From contig NC_079881.1 of the NCBI RefSeq assembly GCF_029227915.1, positions 29,117,501-29,181,500 of the forward strand: DNA of 64,000 bases, given 5' to 3'. The translations under genes and the position numbers were made by a program. The DNA comes from Hydractinia symbiolongicarpus (taxonomy: Eukaryota; Cnidaria; Hydrozoa; Anthoathecata; Hydractiniidae). The notes below the pieces were generated by a model. That model saw nothing but the letters and a program-made list of their open reading frames with translations, was not told the origin of the DNA and ran no database searches. This document shows, in pieces, positions 11,901-24,484 of this stretch (position 1 is the stretch's first letter; each line of letters begins with the position of its first letter).

Positions 11901-12708
11901 AACTCAGCGATTACACTGGGCGCTGTGGTAGCGCTTTTCTTAAAAACTTAGATTAATGAGTCATTTCTTACTGTGGGACCAATCCTAGCCGTTAGCGCGC
12001 GCTGAAACAATAGAGACAGTTTCAAATATTACATTTCACTGATTTTCTAACGGTGTCAGTCCGTTTGAGTTTCAACAGTTGGGCCAAATATTCGTACCAA
12101 CATGTATTTAGCGATATTTAACTGATATTACTAGGTTGCATCGTTTTTAACAGTGAAACGATTGACTGTGGGACTTAATTGAACTAACTTTGGACTGCGA
12201 CCTGATAAATGTAAAAAATGAAAAATAATTGGACTCCAACAAATAACATTCTTCTTAATTTGACGTGATTGCCGCAACTCAGCGACTACACTGGGCGCTG
12301 TGGTACCGCTTCTTTAAAAAATTTAGATTAATAAGTCATTTTTTACTGGGGGACCAATCCTAGCCGTTATCGCGCGCTGAAGAAATAGAGACAGCTTCAA
12401 AAACTACATTTCATTGACATTCTAACGGTGTCAGTCCGTTTGAGTTAAAACGGTTGGGTCAAATATTCGTACCAACCTGTATTTAGCGATATTTTTTTTG
12501 ATATTACTAGGTTGCATCGCTTTTAACAATGAAACGATTGACTGTGGGACTTAATTGAACTCACTTTGGACTGTGACCTGATAAATGTGATAAATGAGAA
12601 AATTGGACTCCAAGAAATAACATTCTTCTTAATTTGACATGATTGCCGGAACTCAGCGATTTTACTGGGCGCTGTGGTAGCGCTTCTTTTAAAAATTTAG
12701 ATTAATGA
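7479..12708. repeat. 14-monomer higher-order repeat unit, 5230 bp
   Basis: One complete unit of 14 monomers beginning with the A head at 7479. The anchors 7479, 7853, 8227, 8601, 8974, 9347, 9720 and 10093 recur at 12709, 13083, 13458, 13832, 14205, 14578, 14951 and 15324, a shift of 5230-5231 bp. Aligned differences are sparse single bases, for example GCATCGTTTTTAAC near 8033 against GCATTGTTTTTAAC near 13261. This is the largest period directly visible as a tandem repeat in the window. Confidence 0.85.
9550..11860. repeat. ~2.3-kb block, second copy of the 6350-bp pair
   Basis: Same monomer order as 3200-5510, spaced by 17 monomers. Differences are scattered single bases, such as GCTTCAATTAAGAATTAAG near 4090 against GCTTAAATTAAGATTTAAG near 10440. 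This copy also forms the right half of the 14-monomer unit that starts at 7479. Confidence 0.85.
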
Positions 12709-15473
12709 GTCATTTGTTACTGTGGGACCAATCCTAGCCGTTAGCGCGCGCTGAAATAATGGAGACAGTTTCAAAAACTACATTTCATTGACATTCTAAC
12801 GGTGTCAGTCCGTTTGAGTTACAACGGTTGGGTCAAATATTCGTACCAACCTGTATTTAGCGATATTTTTTTTGATATTACTAGGTTGCATCGCTTTTAA
12901 CAATGAAACGATTGACTGTGGGACTTAATTGAACTAACTTTGGACTGTGACCTGATAAATGTGATAAATGAGAAAATTGGACTCCAAGAAATAACATTCT
13001 TCTTAATTTGACATGATTGCCGGAACTCAGCGATTTTACTGGGCGCTGTGGTAGCGCTTCTTTTAAAAATTTAGATTAATGAGTCATTTGTTACTGTGGG
13101 ACCAATCCTAGCCGTTAGCGCGCGCTGAAATAATGGAGACAGTTTCAAATATTACATTTCACTGACTTTCTAACGGTGTCAGTCCGTTTGAGTTTCAACA
13201 GTTGGGCCACATATTCGTACCAACATGTATTTAGCGACATTTAACTGATATTACTAGGTTGCATTGTTTTTAACAGTGAAACGATTGACTGTGGGACTTA
13301 ATTGAACTAACTTTGGACTGCGACCTGATAAATGTAAAAAATGAAAAATAATTGGACTCTAACAAATAACATTCTTCTTAATTTGACGTGATTGCCGGAA
13401 CTCAGCGATTACACTGGGCGCTGTGGTAGCGCTTCTTTTAAAAACTTAGATTAATAAGTCATTTTTTACTGGGGGACCAATCCTAGCCGTTATCGCGCGC
13501 TGAAGAAATAGAGACAGCTTCAAAAACTACATTTCATTGACTTTCTAACGGTGTCAGTCCGTTTGAGTTACAACGGTTGGGTCAAATATTCGTACCAACC
13601 TGTATTTAGCGATATTTTTTTTGATATTACTAGGTTGCATCGCTTTTAACAATGAAACGATTGACTGTGGGACTTAATTGAACTAACTTTGGACTGTGAC
13701 CTAATAAATGTGATAAATGAGAAAATTGGACTCCAAGAAATAACATTCTTCTCAATTTGACGGGATTGCCGGAACTCAGCGATTACACTGGGCGCTGTAG
13801 TAGCGCTTCATTTAAAAATGTAGATAAATAAGTCATTTTTTAGTGTGGGACCAATCCTAGACGTTATTGCGCGCTGAAGAAACAGCCACAGTTTTAAAAC
13901 TACATTTTATTGACTTTTTAACGGTGTCAGTCCGTTTGAGTTACAACAGTTGGGTCAAATATTCGTACCAACCTGTATTTAGCGATATTTTTTTTGATAT
14001 TACTAGGTTGCATCGCTTTTAACAATGAAACAATTGACTGTGGGACTTAATTGAACTAACTTTGGACTGTGACCTAATAAATGTGTTAAATGAGAAAATT
14101 GGACTCCAAGAAATAACATTCTTCTCAATTTGACGGGATTGCCGAAACTCAGCGATTGCACTGGGCGCTGTGGTAGCGCTTCAATTAAAAATTAAGATAA
14201 AAAAGTCATTCTTTACTGTGGGACCAATCCTAGCCGTTATCGCGTGCTGAAGAAATATCGACAGCTTCCAAAACTACATTTCATTGACTTTCTAACGGTG
14301 TCAGTCCGTTTGTGTTATAACGGTTGAGTCACATATTCGTACCAACATGTATTTAGCGATATTTTTCTGATATTACTAGGTTGCATCGCTTTTAACAATG
14401 AAACGATTGACTGTGGGACTTAATTGAACTAACTTTGGACTGTGACCTAATAAATGTGATAAATGAGAAAATTGGACTCCAAGAAATAACATTCTTCTCA
14501 ATTTGACGGGATTGCCGAAACTCAGCGATTGCACTGGGCGCTGTGGTAGCGCTTCAATTAAAAATTAAGATAAAAAAGTCATTCTTTACTGTGGGACCAA
14601 TCCTAGCCGTTATCGCGCGCTGAAGAAATATCGGCAGTTTCAAAAACTACATTTCATAGACTTTCTAACGGTGTCAGTCCGTTTGTGTTATAACGGTTGA
14701 GTCACATATTCGTACCAACATGTATTTAGCGATATTTTTCTGATATTACTAGGTTGCATCGCTTTTAACAATGAAACGATTGACTGTGGGACTTAATTGA
14801 ACTAACTTTGGACTGTCACCTGATAAATGTGACAAAGGAGACAATTAGACTGCAAGAAATAACATCCTTCTTAATTTGACATGATTGCCGAAACTCAGCG
14901 TTTACACTGGGCGCTGTGGAAGCGCTTTTTTTAAAAACTTAGATTAATGAGTCATTTCTTACTGTGGGACCAATCCTAGCCGTTAGCGCGCGCTGAAATA
15001 ATAGAGACAGTTTCAAATATTACATTTCACTGATTTTCTAACGGTGTCAGTCCGTTTGAGTTTCAACAGTTGGGCCACATATTCGTACAAACATGTATTT
15101 AGCGATATTTAACTGATATTACTAGGTTGCATCGCTTTTAACATTGAAACGATTGACTGTGGGACTTAATTGAACTAACTTTGGACTGTGACCTAATAAA
15201 TGTGATAAATGAGAAAATTGGACTCCAAGAAATAACATTCTTCTCAATTTGACGGGATTGCCGGGACTCAGCGATTACACTGGGCGCTGTGGTAGCGCTT
15301 CAATTAAAAATGTAGATAAAAAAGTCATTCTTTAGTGTGGGACCAATCCTAGACGTTATCACGCGCTGAAGAACTATCGACAGTTTCATAAACTACATTT
15401 CATTGACTTTCTAACGGTGTCAGTCCGTTTGAGTTACAACGGTTGGGTCACATGTTCGTACCAACATGTATTT
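12709..15473. repeat. Second, incomplete copy of the 14-monomer unit
   Basis: The first seven and a half monomers of the 7479 unit are repeated here. The copy breaks inside the monomer at 15324. Its head matches 10093, but after 'ATGTATTTAGC' near 15473 it continues like the monomer at 10467 ('TATATTTTTTTTGATATTAC', 'TAGGTAGCATCGC'). From there on the spacing to the left copy drops from 5231 to 4857 bp, exactly one monomer fewer, which marks a fused monomer. Confidence 0.83.
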
Positions 15474-16443
15474 AGCTATATTTTTTTTGATATTACTAGG
15501 TAGCATCGCTTTTAACAATGAAACGAATTACAGTGGGATTTAATTGAACTAACTTTGGACTGTGACCTGACAATTGTGATAAATGAGACAATTGGACTCC
15601 AAGAAATAACATTCTACTTAAATTGACGTGATTGCCGGAACTCAGCGATTACACTGGGCGCAGTGCTAGCGCTTCAATTAAAAATTAAGATAAAAAAGTC
15701 ATTCTTTACTGTGGGACCAATCCTAGACGTTATCGCGCGCTCAAGAACTATCGACAGTTTCATAAACTACATTTCATTGACTTTCTAACGGTGTCAGTCC
15801 GTTTGTGTTATAACGGTTGGGTCACATATTCGTACCAACATGTATTTAGCGATATTTTTCTGATATTACTAGGTTGCATCGCTTTTAACAATGAAGCGAT
15901 TGACTGTGGGACTTAATTGAACTAACTTTGGACTGCAACCTGATAAATATGATAAATGAGACAATTGTACTCCAAGAAATAACATTCTTCTTAATTTGAC
16001 GTGATTGCCGAAACTCAGCGATTATACTGGGCGCTGTGATAGCGCTTCATTTAAAAATTCAGAGAAATAAGTCATTCTTTACTGTAGGACCAATCTTATC
16101 CGTTATCCCGCGCTGAAGAAACAGCGATAGTTTCAAAAACTACATTTCATTGACTTTGTAGCGGTGTCAGTCTGTTTGAGTTAAAACGGTTGGGTCACAT
16201 ATTGGTACCAACATGTATTTAGCGATATTTATCTGATATTACTATGTTGCATCGCTTTTAGCTATGAAACGATTGACTGTGGGACTTAATTGAACTAACT
16301 TTGGACTGTGACCTGATAAATGTGATAAAGGAGACAATTGGACTCCAAGAAATAACATCCTTCTTAATTTGACATGATTGCCGAAACTCAGCGTTTACAC
16401 TGGGCGCTGTGGAAGCGCTTTTTTTAAAAACTTAGATTAATGA

Positions 16444-18397
16444 GTCATTTCTTACTGTGGACCAATCCTAGCCGTTATCGCGCGCTGAAGAACTATTGAC
16501 AGTTTCATAAACTACATTTCATTGACTTTCTAACGGTGTCAGTCCGTTTGAGTTACAACGGTTGGGTCACATGTTCGTACCAACATGTATTTAGCGATAT
16601 TTTTTTTTATATTACTAGCTTGCATCGGTTTTAACAATGGAACGAATGACTGTGGGACTTAATTGAACTAACTTTGGACTGTTACGTGATAAATGTGATA
16701 AATGAGACAATTGGACTCCAAGAAAAAACATTCTTCTTAATTTGACGTGATTGCCGAAACTCAGCGATTGCACTGGGCGCTGTGGTAGCGCTTCAATTAA
16801 GAATTAAGATGAAAAAGTCATTCTTTACTGTGGGACCATTCCTAGCCGTTATCGCGCGCTGAAGAAATATCGACAGTTTCAAAAACTACATTTCATTGAC
16901 TTTCTAACGGTGTCAGTCCGTTTGAGTTACAACGGTTGGGTCACATATTCGTACCAACATGTATTTAGCTATATTTTTTTTGATATTACTAGGTAGCATC
17001 GCTTTTAACAATGAAACGAATTACAGTGGGATTTAATTGAACTAACTTTGGACTGTGACCTGACAAATGTGATAAATGAGACAATTGGACTCCAAGAAAA
17101 AACATTCTTCTTAATTTGACGTGATTGCCGAAACTCAGCGATTGCACTGGGCGCTGTGGTAGCGCTTCAATTAAGAATTAAGATGAAAAAGTCATTCTTT
17201 ACTGTGGGACCAATCCTAGCCGTCATCGCGCGCTGAAGAAGTATCGACAGTTTCAAAAACTACATTTCATTGACTTTCTAACGGTGTCAGTCCGTTTGAG
17301 TTACAACGGTTGGGTCACATATTCGTACCAACATGTATTTAGCTATATTTTTTTTGATATTACTAGGTAGCATCGCTTTTAACAATGAAACGAATTACAG
17401 TGGGATTTAATTGAACTAACTTTGGACTGTGACCTGACAAATGTGATAAATGAGACAATTGGACTCCAAGAAATAACAGTCTTTTTAATTTGACGTGATT
17501 GCCGGAACTCAGCGATTACACTGGGCGCTGTGCTAGCGCTTCAATTAAAAATTAAGATAAAAAAGTCATTTCTTACTGTGGACCAATCCTAGCCGTTATC
17601 GCGCGCTGAAGAACTATCGACAGTTTCATAAACTACATTTCATTGACTTTCTAACGGTGTCAGTCCGTTTGAGTTACAACGGTTGGGTCACATGTTCGTA
17701 CCAACATGTATTTAGCGATATTTTTTTTATATTACTAGCTTGCATCGGTTTTAACAATGGAACGAATGACTGTGGGACTTAATTGAACTAACTTTGGACT
17801 GTTACGTGATAAATGTGATAAATGAGACAATTGGACTCCAAGAAAAAACATTCTTCTTAATTTGACGTGATTGCCAAAACTCAGCGATTGCACTGGGCGC
17901 TGTGGTAGCGCTTCAATTAAGAATTAAGATGAAAAAGTCATTCTTTACTGTGGGACCATTCCTAGCCGTTATCGCGCGCTGAAGAAATATCGACAGTTTC
18001 AAAAACTACATTTCATTGACTTTCTAACGGTGTCAGTCCGTTTGAGTTACAACGGTTGGGTCACATATTCGTACCAACATGTATTTAGCTATATTTTTTT
18101 TGATATTACTAGGTAGCATCGCTTTTAACAATGAAACGAATTACAGTGGGATTTAATTGAACTAACTTTGGACTGTGACCTGACAAATGTGATAAATGAG
18201 ACAATTGGACTCCAAGAAAAAACATTCTTCTTAATTTGACGTGATTGCCGAAACTCAGCGATTGCACTGGGCGCTGTGGTAGCGCTTCAATTAAGAATTA
18301 AGATGAAAAAGTCATTCTTTACTGTGGGACCAATCCTAGCCGTCATCGCGCGCTGAAGAAGTATCGACAGTTTCAAAAACTACATTTCATTGACTTT
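16444..18397. repeat. Three-monomer duplication (~1121 bp), right copy truncated
   Basis: Anchors 16444, 16817 and 17191 pair with 17565, 17937 and 18311 (1120-1121 bp apart). Shared private features include the shortened head CTTACTGTGGACC (one G fewer), 'GTTACGTGATAAATG' and 'GGACCATTCCTAGCC'. The right copy stops at 18397, where its third monomer is broken. The same three-monomer order appears again near 31205-32325. Confidence 0.87.
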
Positions 18398-18517
18398 GAT
18401 AAATGAGACAATTGGACTCCAAGAAAAAACATTCTTCTTAATTTGACGTGATTGCCGAAACTCAGCGATTATACTGGGCGCTGTGATAGCGCTTCATTTA
18501 AAAATTCAGAGAAATAA
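18311..18517. repeat. Truncated monomer, 207 bp (~166-bp internal deletion)
   Basis: The monomer runs normally from its anchor to 'TTCATTGACTTT' (ending at 18397) and then jumps directly to 'GATAAATGAGACAATTGG'. Everything between the CTAACGG segment and the first GATAAATG copy is missing, including the T-tract and 'GACTGTGGGACTT'. At most one base (T) is shared at the joint, which suits end joining better than recombination between long homologous stretches. It is the shortest anchor interval in the window. Confidence 0.93.
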
Positions 18518-19637
18518 GTCATTCTTTACTGTAGGACCAATCCTATCCGTTATCTCGCACTGAAGAAACAGCGATAGTTTCAAAAACTACATTTCATTGA
18601 CTTTGTAGCGGTGTCAGTCCGTTTGAGTTAAAACGGTTGGGTCACATATTGGTACCAACATGTATTTAGCGATACTTATCTGATATTACTAGGTTGCATC
18701 GCTTTTAGCTATGAAATGATTGACTGTGGGACTTAATTGAACTAACTTTGGACTGTCACCTGATAAATGTGATAAAGGAGACAATTGGACTCCAAGAAAT
18801 AACATCCTTCTTAATTTGACATGATTGCCGAACCTCAGCGTTTACACTGGGCGCTGTGGTAGCGCTTCATTTAAGAATTAAGCTAAAAAAGTCATTTTTG
18901 TACTGTGGACCAATCCTAGCCGTTAGGGCGCACTGAAGAAATAGAGACAGTTTCAAATACTACATTTCACTGACTTTCTAGCGGTGTCAGTCCGTTTGAG
19001 TTTCAACGTTTGGTTCACATATTCGTACCAACATGTATTTAGCAATATGTTTCCCATATTACTAGGTTGCATCGCTTTTAACAGTGAAACGATTGACTGT
19101 TGGACTAAATTGAACTGATTTTGGACTGTGACCTTATAAATGCTATAAGTGAGACAACTGGACTCCAACAAATAACATTCTTCTTAATTTGACATGATTG
19201 CCGAAACTTAGCGTTTACACTGGGCACTGTGGTAGCGCTGCATTTAAGAATTAAGCTAAAAAAAGTCATTTTTTGTACTGTGGACCAATCCTAGCCGTTA
19301 GCGCGCGCTGAAGAAATAGAGACAGTTTCAAATACTACATTTCACTGACTTTCTAGCGGTGTCAGTCCGTTTGAGTTTCAACGTTTGGTTCACATATACG
19401 TACCAACATGTATTTAGCGATATGTTTCTCATATTACTAGGTTACATCGCTTTTAACAGTGAAACGATTGACTGTTGGACTAAATTGAACTGATTTTGGA
19501 CTGTGACCTTATAAATGCTATAAGTGAGACAACTGGACTCCAACAAATAGCATTCTTCTTAATTTGACGTGATTGCCGGACTCAGCGATTACACTGGGCG
19601 CTGTGGTAGCGCTTCTTTTAAAAATTTAGATTAATAA

Positions 19638-21128
19638 GTCATTTTTACTGTGGACCCAATCCTAGCCGTTATTGCGCGCTGAAGAAACAGCCACAGTTTT
19701 AAAACTACATTTTATTGAATTTTTAACGGTGTCAGTCCGTTTGAGTTACAACAGTTGGGTCAAATATTCGTACCAACCTGTATTTAGCGATATTTTTTTT
19801 GATATTACTAGGTTGCATCGCTTTTAACAATGAAATGATTGACTGTGGGACTTAATTGAACTAACTTTGGACTGTGACCTAATAAATGTGATAAATGAGA
19901 AAATTGGACTCCAAGAAATAACATTCCTCTCAATTTGACGGGATTGCCGGAACTCAGCGATTACACTGAGCGCTGTGGTAGCGCTTCATTTACAAATGTA
20001 GATAAATAAGTCATTCTTTAGTGTGGGACCAATCCTAGACGTTATCGCGCGCTGAAGAACTATCGACAGTTTCATAAACTACATTTTATTGACCTTGTAG
20101 CAGTGTCAGTCCGTTTGAGTTACAACGGTTGGGTCACATATTCGTACCAACATGTATTTAGCGATTCTTATCTGATATTACTAGGTTGCATCGCTTTTAA
20201 CAGTGAAACGATTTACTGTGGGACTTAACTGAACTAACTTTGGACTGTGACCTGATAAATGTAATAAATGAGAAAATTGGACTCCAAGAAATAACATTCT
20301 TCTTAATTTGACATGCTTTCCGGAACTTAGCGATTACACTGGGCGCTGTGGTAGCGCTTCTTTTAAAAATTTAGATTAATGAGTCATTTCTTACTGTGGG
20401 ACCAATCCTAGCCGTTAGCGCGCGCTGAAGAACTATCGACAGTTTCATAAACTACATTTTATTGACCTTGTAGCAGTGTCCGTCCGTTTGAGTTACAACG
20501 GTTGGGTCACATATTCGTACCAACATGTATTTAGCGATTCTTATCTGATATTACTAGGTTGCATCGCTTTTAACAGTGAAACGATTTACTGTGGGACTTA
20601 ACTGAACTAACTTTGGACTGTGACCTGATAAATGTAATAAATGAGAAAATTGGACTCCAAGAAATAACATTCTTCTTAATTTGACATGATTGCCGGAACT
20701 CAGCGATTACACTGAGCGCTGTGGTAGCGCTTCTTTTAAAAATTTAGATTAATGAGTCATTTCTTACTGTGGGACCAATCCTAGCCGTTAGCGCGCGCTG
20801 AAGAAATAGAGACAGTTTCAAATATTACATTTCACTGACTTTCTAACGGTGTCAGTCCGTTTGAGTTACAACGGTTGGGTCACATGTTCGTACCAACATG
20901 TATTTAGCGATATTTTTTTTATATTACTAGCTTGCATCGGTTTTAACAATGGAACGAATGACTGTGGGACTTAATTGAACTAACTTTGGACTGTTACGTG
21001 ATAAATGTGATAAATGAGACAATTGGACTCCAAGAAAAAACATTCTTCTTAATTTGACGTGATTGCCGAAACTCAGCGATTGCACTGGGCGCTGTGGTAG
21101 CGCTTCAATTAAGATTTAAGATGAAAAA
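19638..21128. repeat. Four-monomer cassette with two N-family monomers
   Basis: The cassette begins with a monomer carrying 'TTTATTGAATTTTTAACGG' (19638), followed by two N monomers ('GACCTTGTAGCAGTGTC', 'GCGATTCTTATCTG') at 20010 and 20383. Closely related runs occur from 24113 and from 33821, and the N-N pair also occurs at 26725/27098. The first N monomer reads AGCAGTGTCAGTCC and the second AGCAGTGTCCGTCC in each of these runs, so they were copied as blocks and not monomer by monomer. Confidence 0.8.
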
Positions 21129-22248
21129 GTCATTCTTTACTGTGGGACCATTCCTAGCCGTTATCGCGCGCTGAAGAAATATCGACAGTTTCAAAAACTA
21201 CATTTCATTGACTTTCTAACGGTGTCAGTCCGTTTGAGTTACAACGGTTGGGTCAAATATTCGTACCAACCTGTATTTAGCGATATGTTTTTTGATATTA
21301 CTAGGTTGCATCGCTTTTAACAATGAAACGATTGACTGTGGGACTTAATTGAACTAACTTTGGACTGTGACCTAATAAATGTGATAAATGAGAAAATTGG
21401 ACTCCAAGAAATAACATTCTTCTCAATTTGACGGGATTGCCGGAACTCAGCGATTACACTGGGCGCTGTAGTAGCGCTTCATTTAAAAATGTAGATAAAT
21501 AAGTCATTCTTTAGTGTGGGACCAATCCTAGACGTTATTGCGCGCGGAAGAAACAGCCACAGTTTTAAAACTACATTTTATTGACTTTTTAACGGTGTCA
21601 GTCCGTTTGAGTTACAACAGTTGGGTCAAATATTCGTACCAACCTGTATTTAGCGATATTTTTTTTGATATTACTAGGTTGCAACGCTTTTAACAATGAA
21701 ACGAATTACAGTGGGATTTAATTGAACTAACTTTGGACTGTGACCTGATAAATGTGATAAATGAGACAATTGGACTCCAAGAAATAACATTCTTCTCAAT
21801 TTGACGGGATTGCCGAAACTCAGCGATAGCACTGGGCGCTGTGGTAGCGCTTCAATTAAAAATTAAGATAAAAAAGTCATTCTTTACTGTGGGACCAATC
21901 CTAGCCGTTATCGCGTGCTGAAGAAACATCGACAGCTTCAAAAACTACATTTCATTGACTTTCTAACGGTGTCAGTCCGCTTGTGTTATAACGGTTGAGT
22001 CACATATTCGTACCAATATGTATTTAGCGATATTCTTCTGATATTACTAGGTTGCATCGCTTTTAACAATGAAACGATTGACTTTGGAACTTAATTGAAC
22101 TAACTTTGGACTGTGACCTAATAAATGTGATAAATGAGAAAATTGGACTCCAAGAAATAACATTCTTCTCAATTTGACGGGATTGCCGAAACTCAGCGAT
22201 TGCACTGGGCGCTGTGGTAGCGCTTCAATTAAAAATTAAGATAAAAAA

Positions 22249-24484
22249 GTCATTCTTTACTGTGGGACCAATCCTAGCCGTTATCGCGCGCTGAAGAAAT
22301 ATCGACAGTTTCAAAAACTACATTTCATTGACTTTCTAACGGTGTCAGTCCGTTTGTGTTATAACGGTTGAGTCACATATTCGTACCAACATGTATTTAG
22401 CGATATTTTTCTGATATTACTAGGTTGCATCGCTTTTAACAATGAAACGATTGACTGTGGGACTTAACTGAACTAACTTTGGACTGCAACCTGATAAATA
22501 TGATAAATGAGACAATTGTACTTCAAGAAATAACATTCTTCTTAATTTGACGTGATTGCCGGAACTCAGCGTTTACACTGGGCGCTGTGGTAGCGCTGCA
22601 TTTAAGAATTAAGCTAAAAAAAGTCATTTTTGTACTGTGGACCAATCCTAGCCGTTAGCGCGCGCTGAAGAAATAGAGACAGTTTCAAATACTACATTTC
22701 ACTGACTTTCTAGCGGTGTCAGTCCGTTTGAGTTTCAACGTTTGGTTCACATATTCGTACCAACATGTATTTAGCGAAATGTTTCTCATATTACTAGGTT
22801 GCATCGCTTTTAACAGTGAAACGATTGACTGTTGGACTAAATTGAACTGATTTTGGACTGTGACCTTATAAATGCTATAAGTGAGACAACTGGACTCCAA
22901 CAAATAGCATTCTTCTTAATTTGACGTGATTGCCGGACTCAGCGATTACACTGGGCGCTGTGGTAGCACTTCTTTTAAAAATTTAGATTAATAAGTCATT
23001 TTTACTGTGGGACCAATCCTAGCCGTTATTGCGCGCTGAAGAAACAGCCACAGTTTTAAAACTACATTTTATTGAATTTTTAACGGTGTCAGTCCGTTTG
23101 AGTTACAACAGTTGGGTCAAATATTCGTACCAACCTGTATTTAGCGATATTTTTTTTGATATTACTAGGTTGCATCGCTTTTAACAATGAAATGATTGAC
23201 TGTGGGACTTAATTGAACTAACTTTGGACTGTGACCTAATAAATGTGATAAATGAGAAAATTGGACTCCAAGAAATAACATTCTTCTCAATTTGACGGGA
23301 TTGCCGAAACTCAGCGATTGCACTGGGCGCTGTGGTAGCGCTTCAATTAAAAATTAAGATAAAAAAGTCATTCTTTACTGTGGGACCAATCCTAGCCGTT
23401 ATCGCGCGCTGAAGAAATATCGACAGTTTCAAAAACTACATTTCATTGACTTTCTAACGGTGTCAGTCCGTTTGTGTTATAACGGTTGAGTCACATATTC
23501 GTACCAACATGTATTTAGCGATATTTTTCTGATATTACTAGGTTGCATCGCTTTTAACAATGAAACGATTGACTGTGGGACTTAACTGAACTAACTTTGG
23601 ACTGCAACCTGATAAATATGATAAATGAGACAATTGTACTTCAAGAAATAACATTCTTCTTAATTTGACGTGATTGCCGGAACTCAGCGTTTACACTGGG
23701 CGCTGTGGTAGCGCTGCATTTAAGAATTAAGCTAAAAAAAGTCATTTTTGTACTGTGGACCAATCCTAGCCGTTAGCGCGCGCTGAAGAAATAGAGACAG
23801 TTTCAAATACTACATTTCACTGACTTTCTAGCGGTGTCAGTCCGTTTGAGTTTCAACGTTTGGTTCACATATTCGTACCAACATGTATTTAGCGAAATGT
23901 TTCTCATATTACTAGGTTGCATCGCTTTTAACAGTGAAACGATTGACTGTTGGACTAAATTGAACTGATTTTGGACTGTGACCTTATAAATGCTATAAGT
24001 GAGACAACTGGACTCCAACAAATAGCATTCTTCTTAATTTGACGTGATTGCCGGACTCAGCGATTACACTGGGCGCTGTGGTAGCACTTCTTTTAAAAAT
24101 TTAGATTAATAAGTCATTTTTACTGTGGGACCAATCCTAGCCGTTATTGCGCGCTGAAGAAACAGCCACAGTTTTAAAACTACATTTTATTGAATTTTTA
24201 ACGGTGTCAGTCCGTTTGAGTTACAACAGTTGGGTCAAATATTCGTACCAACCTGTATTTAGCGATATTTTTTTTGATATTACTAGGTTGCATCGCTTTT
24301 AACAATGAAATGATTGACTGTGGGACTTAATTGAACTAACTTTGGACTGTGACCTAATAAATGTGATAAATGAGAAAATTGGACTCCAAGAAATAACATT
24401 CCTCTCAATTTGACGGGATTGCCGGAACTCAGCGATTACACTGAGCGCTGTGGTAGCGCTTCATTTGAAAATGTAGATAAATAA
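22249..24484. repeat. Perfect or near-perfect 1118-bp three-monomer tandem duplication
   Basis: Anchors 22249, 22623 and 22995 pair with 23367, 23741 and 24113, each exactly 1118 bp apart. I saw no difference over about 1.1 kb of side-by-side reading, including rare variants such as 'GCGCTGCATTTAAG', 'TTTAGCGAAATGTTTCTC' and 'GGTAGCACTTC'. The copies part company near 24400, where the right one changes to ATTCCTCTCAATTTG. The order is E-M-D. Confidence 0.9.

Larger units (their letters stand above)
1..18397. repeat. Array domain 1: 50 monomers with long (14-17-mer) higher-order structure
   Basis: Anchors: 8, 382, 756, 1130, 1504, 1877, 2251, 2624, 2997, 3370, 3743, 4117, 4491, 4864, 5238, 5610, 5984, 6358, 6732, 7106, 7479, 7853, 8227, 8601, 8974, 9347, 9720, 10093, 10467, 10841, 11214, 11588, 11960, 12335, 12709, 13083, 13458, 13832, 14205, 14578, 14951, 15324, 15698, 16071, 16444, 16817, 17191, 17565, 17937, 18311. 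Diagnostic families: A ('GAGTCATTTGTTAC' head, 'GACATTCTAACGG'); B ('TTCAACAGTTGGGCCAC'); C ('TTTACTGGGGGACC'); D ('TTTTTTAGTGTGGG', 'AACAGCCACAG'); E ('GTTATAACGGTTGAGTC'); H ('ACTAGCTTGCATCGG'); J ('GTGCTAGCGCTT'); K ('ATTCAGAGAAATAAG', 'CTGTAGGACC'); L ('AAAGAAAGTTATTTT'). The domain ends at the truncated monomer near 18397; similar families recur further right, so this border is one of convenience. Confidence 0.85.

Noticed and set aside
18953-19171. 72-codon minus-strand reading frame beginning MLESSCLTYSIYKV, seen again at 22685, 22903 region, 23803, 33137, 33511 and 35747
   Set aside because: All copies lie in family M monomers and are the same satellite stretch. The frame closes within one monomer in every case, 374 bp is not a multiple of three, and sibling monomers have stops in the same frame. 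There is no start context, partner gene or sign of selection for coding.
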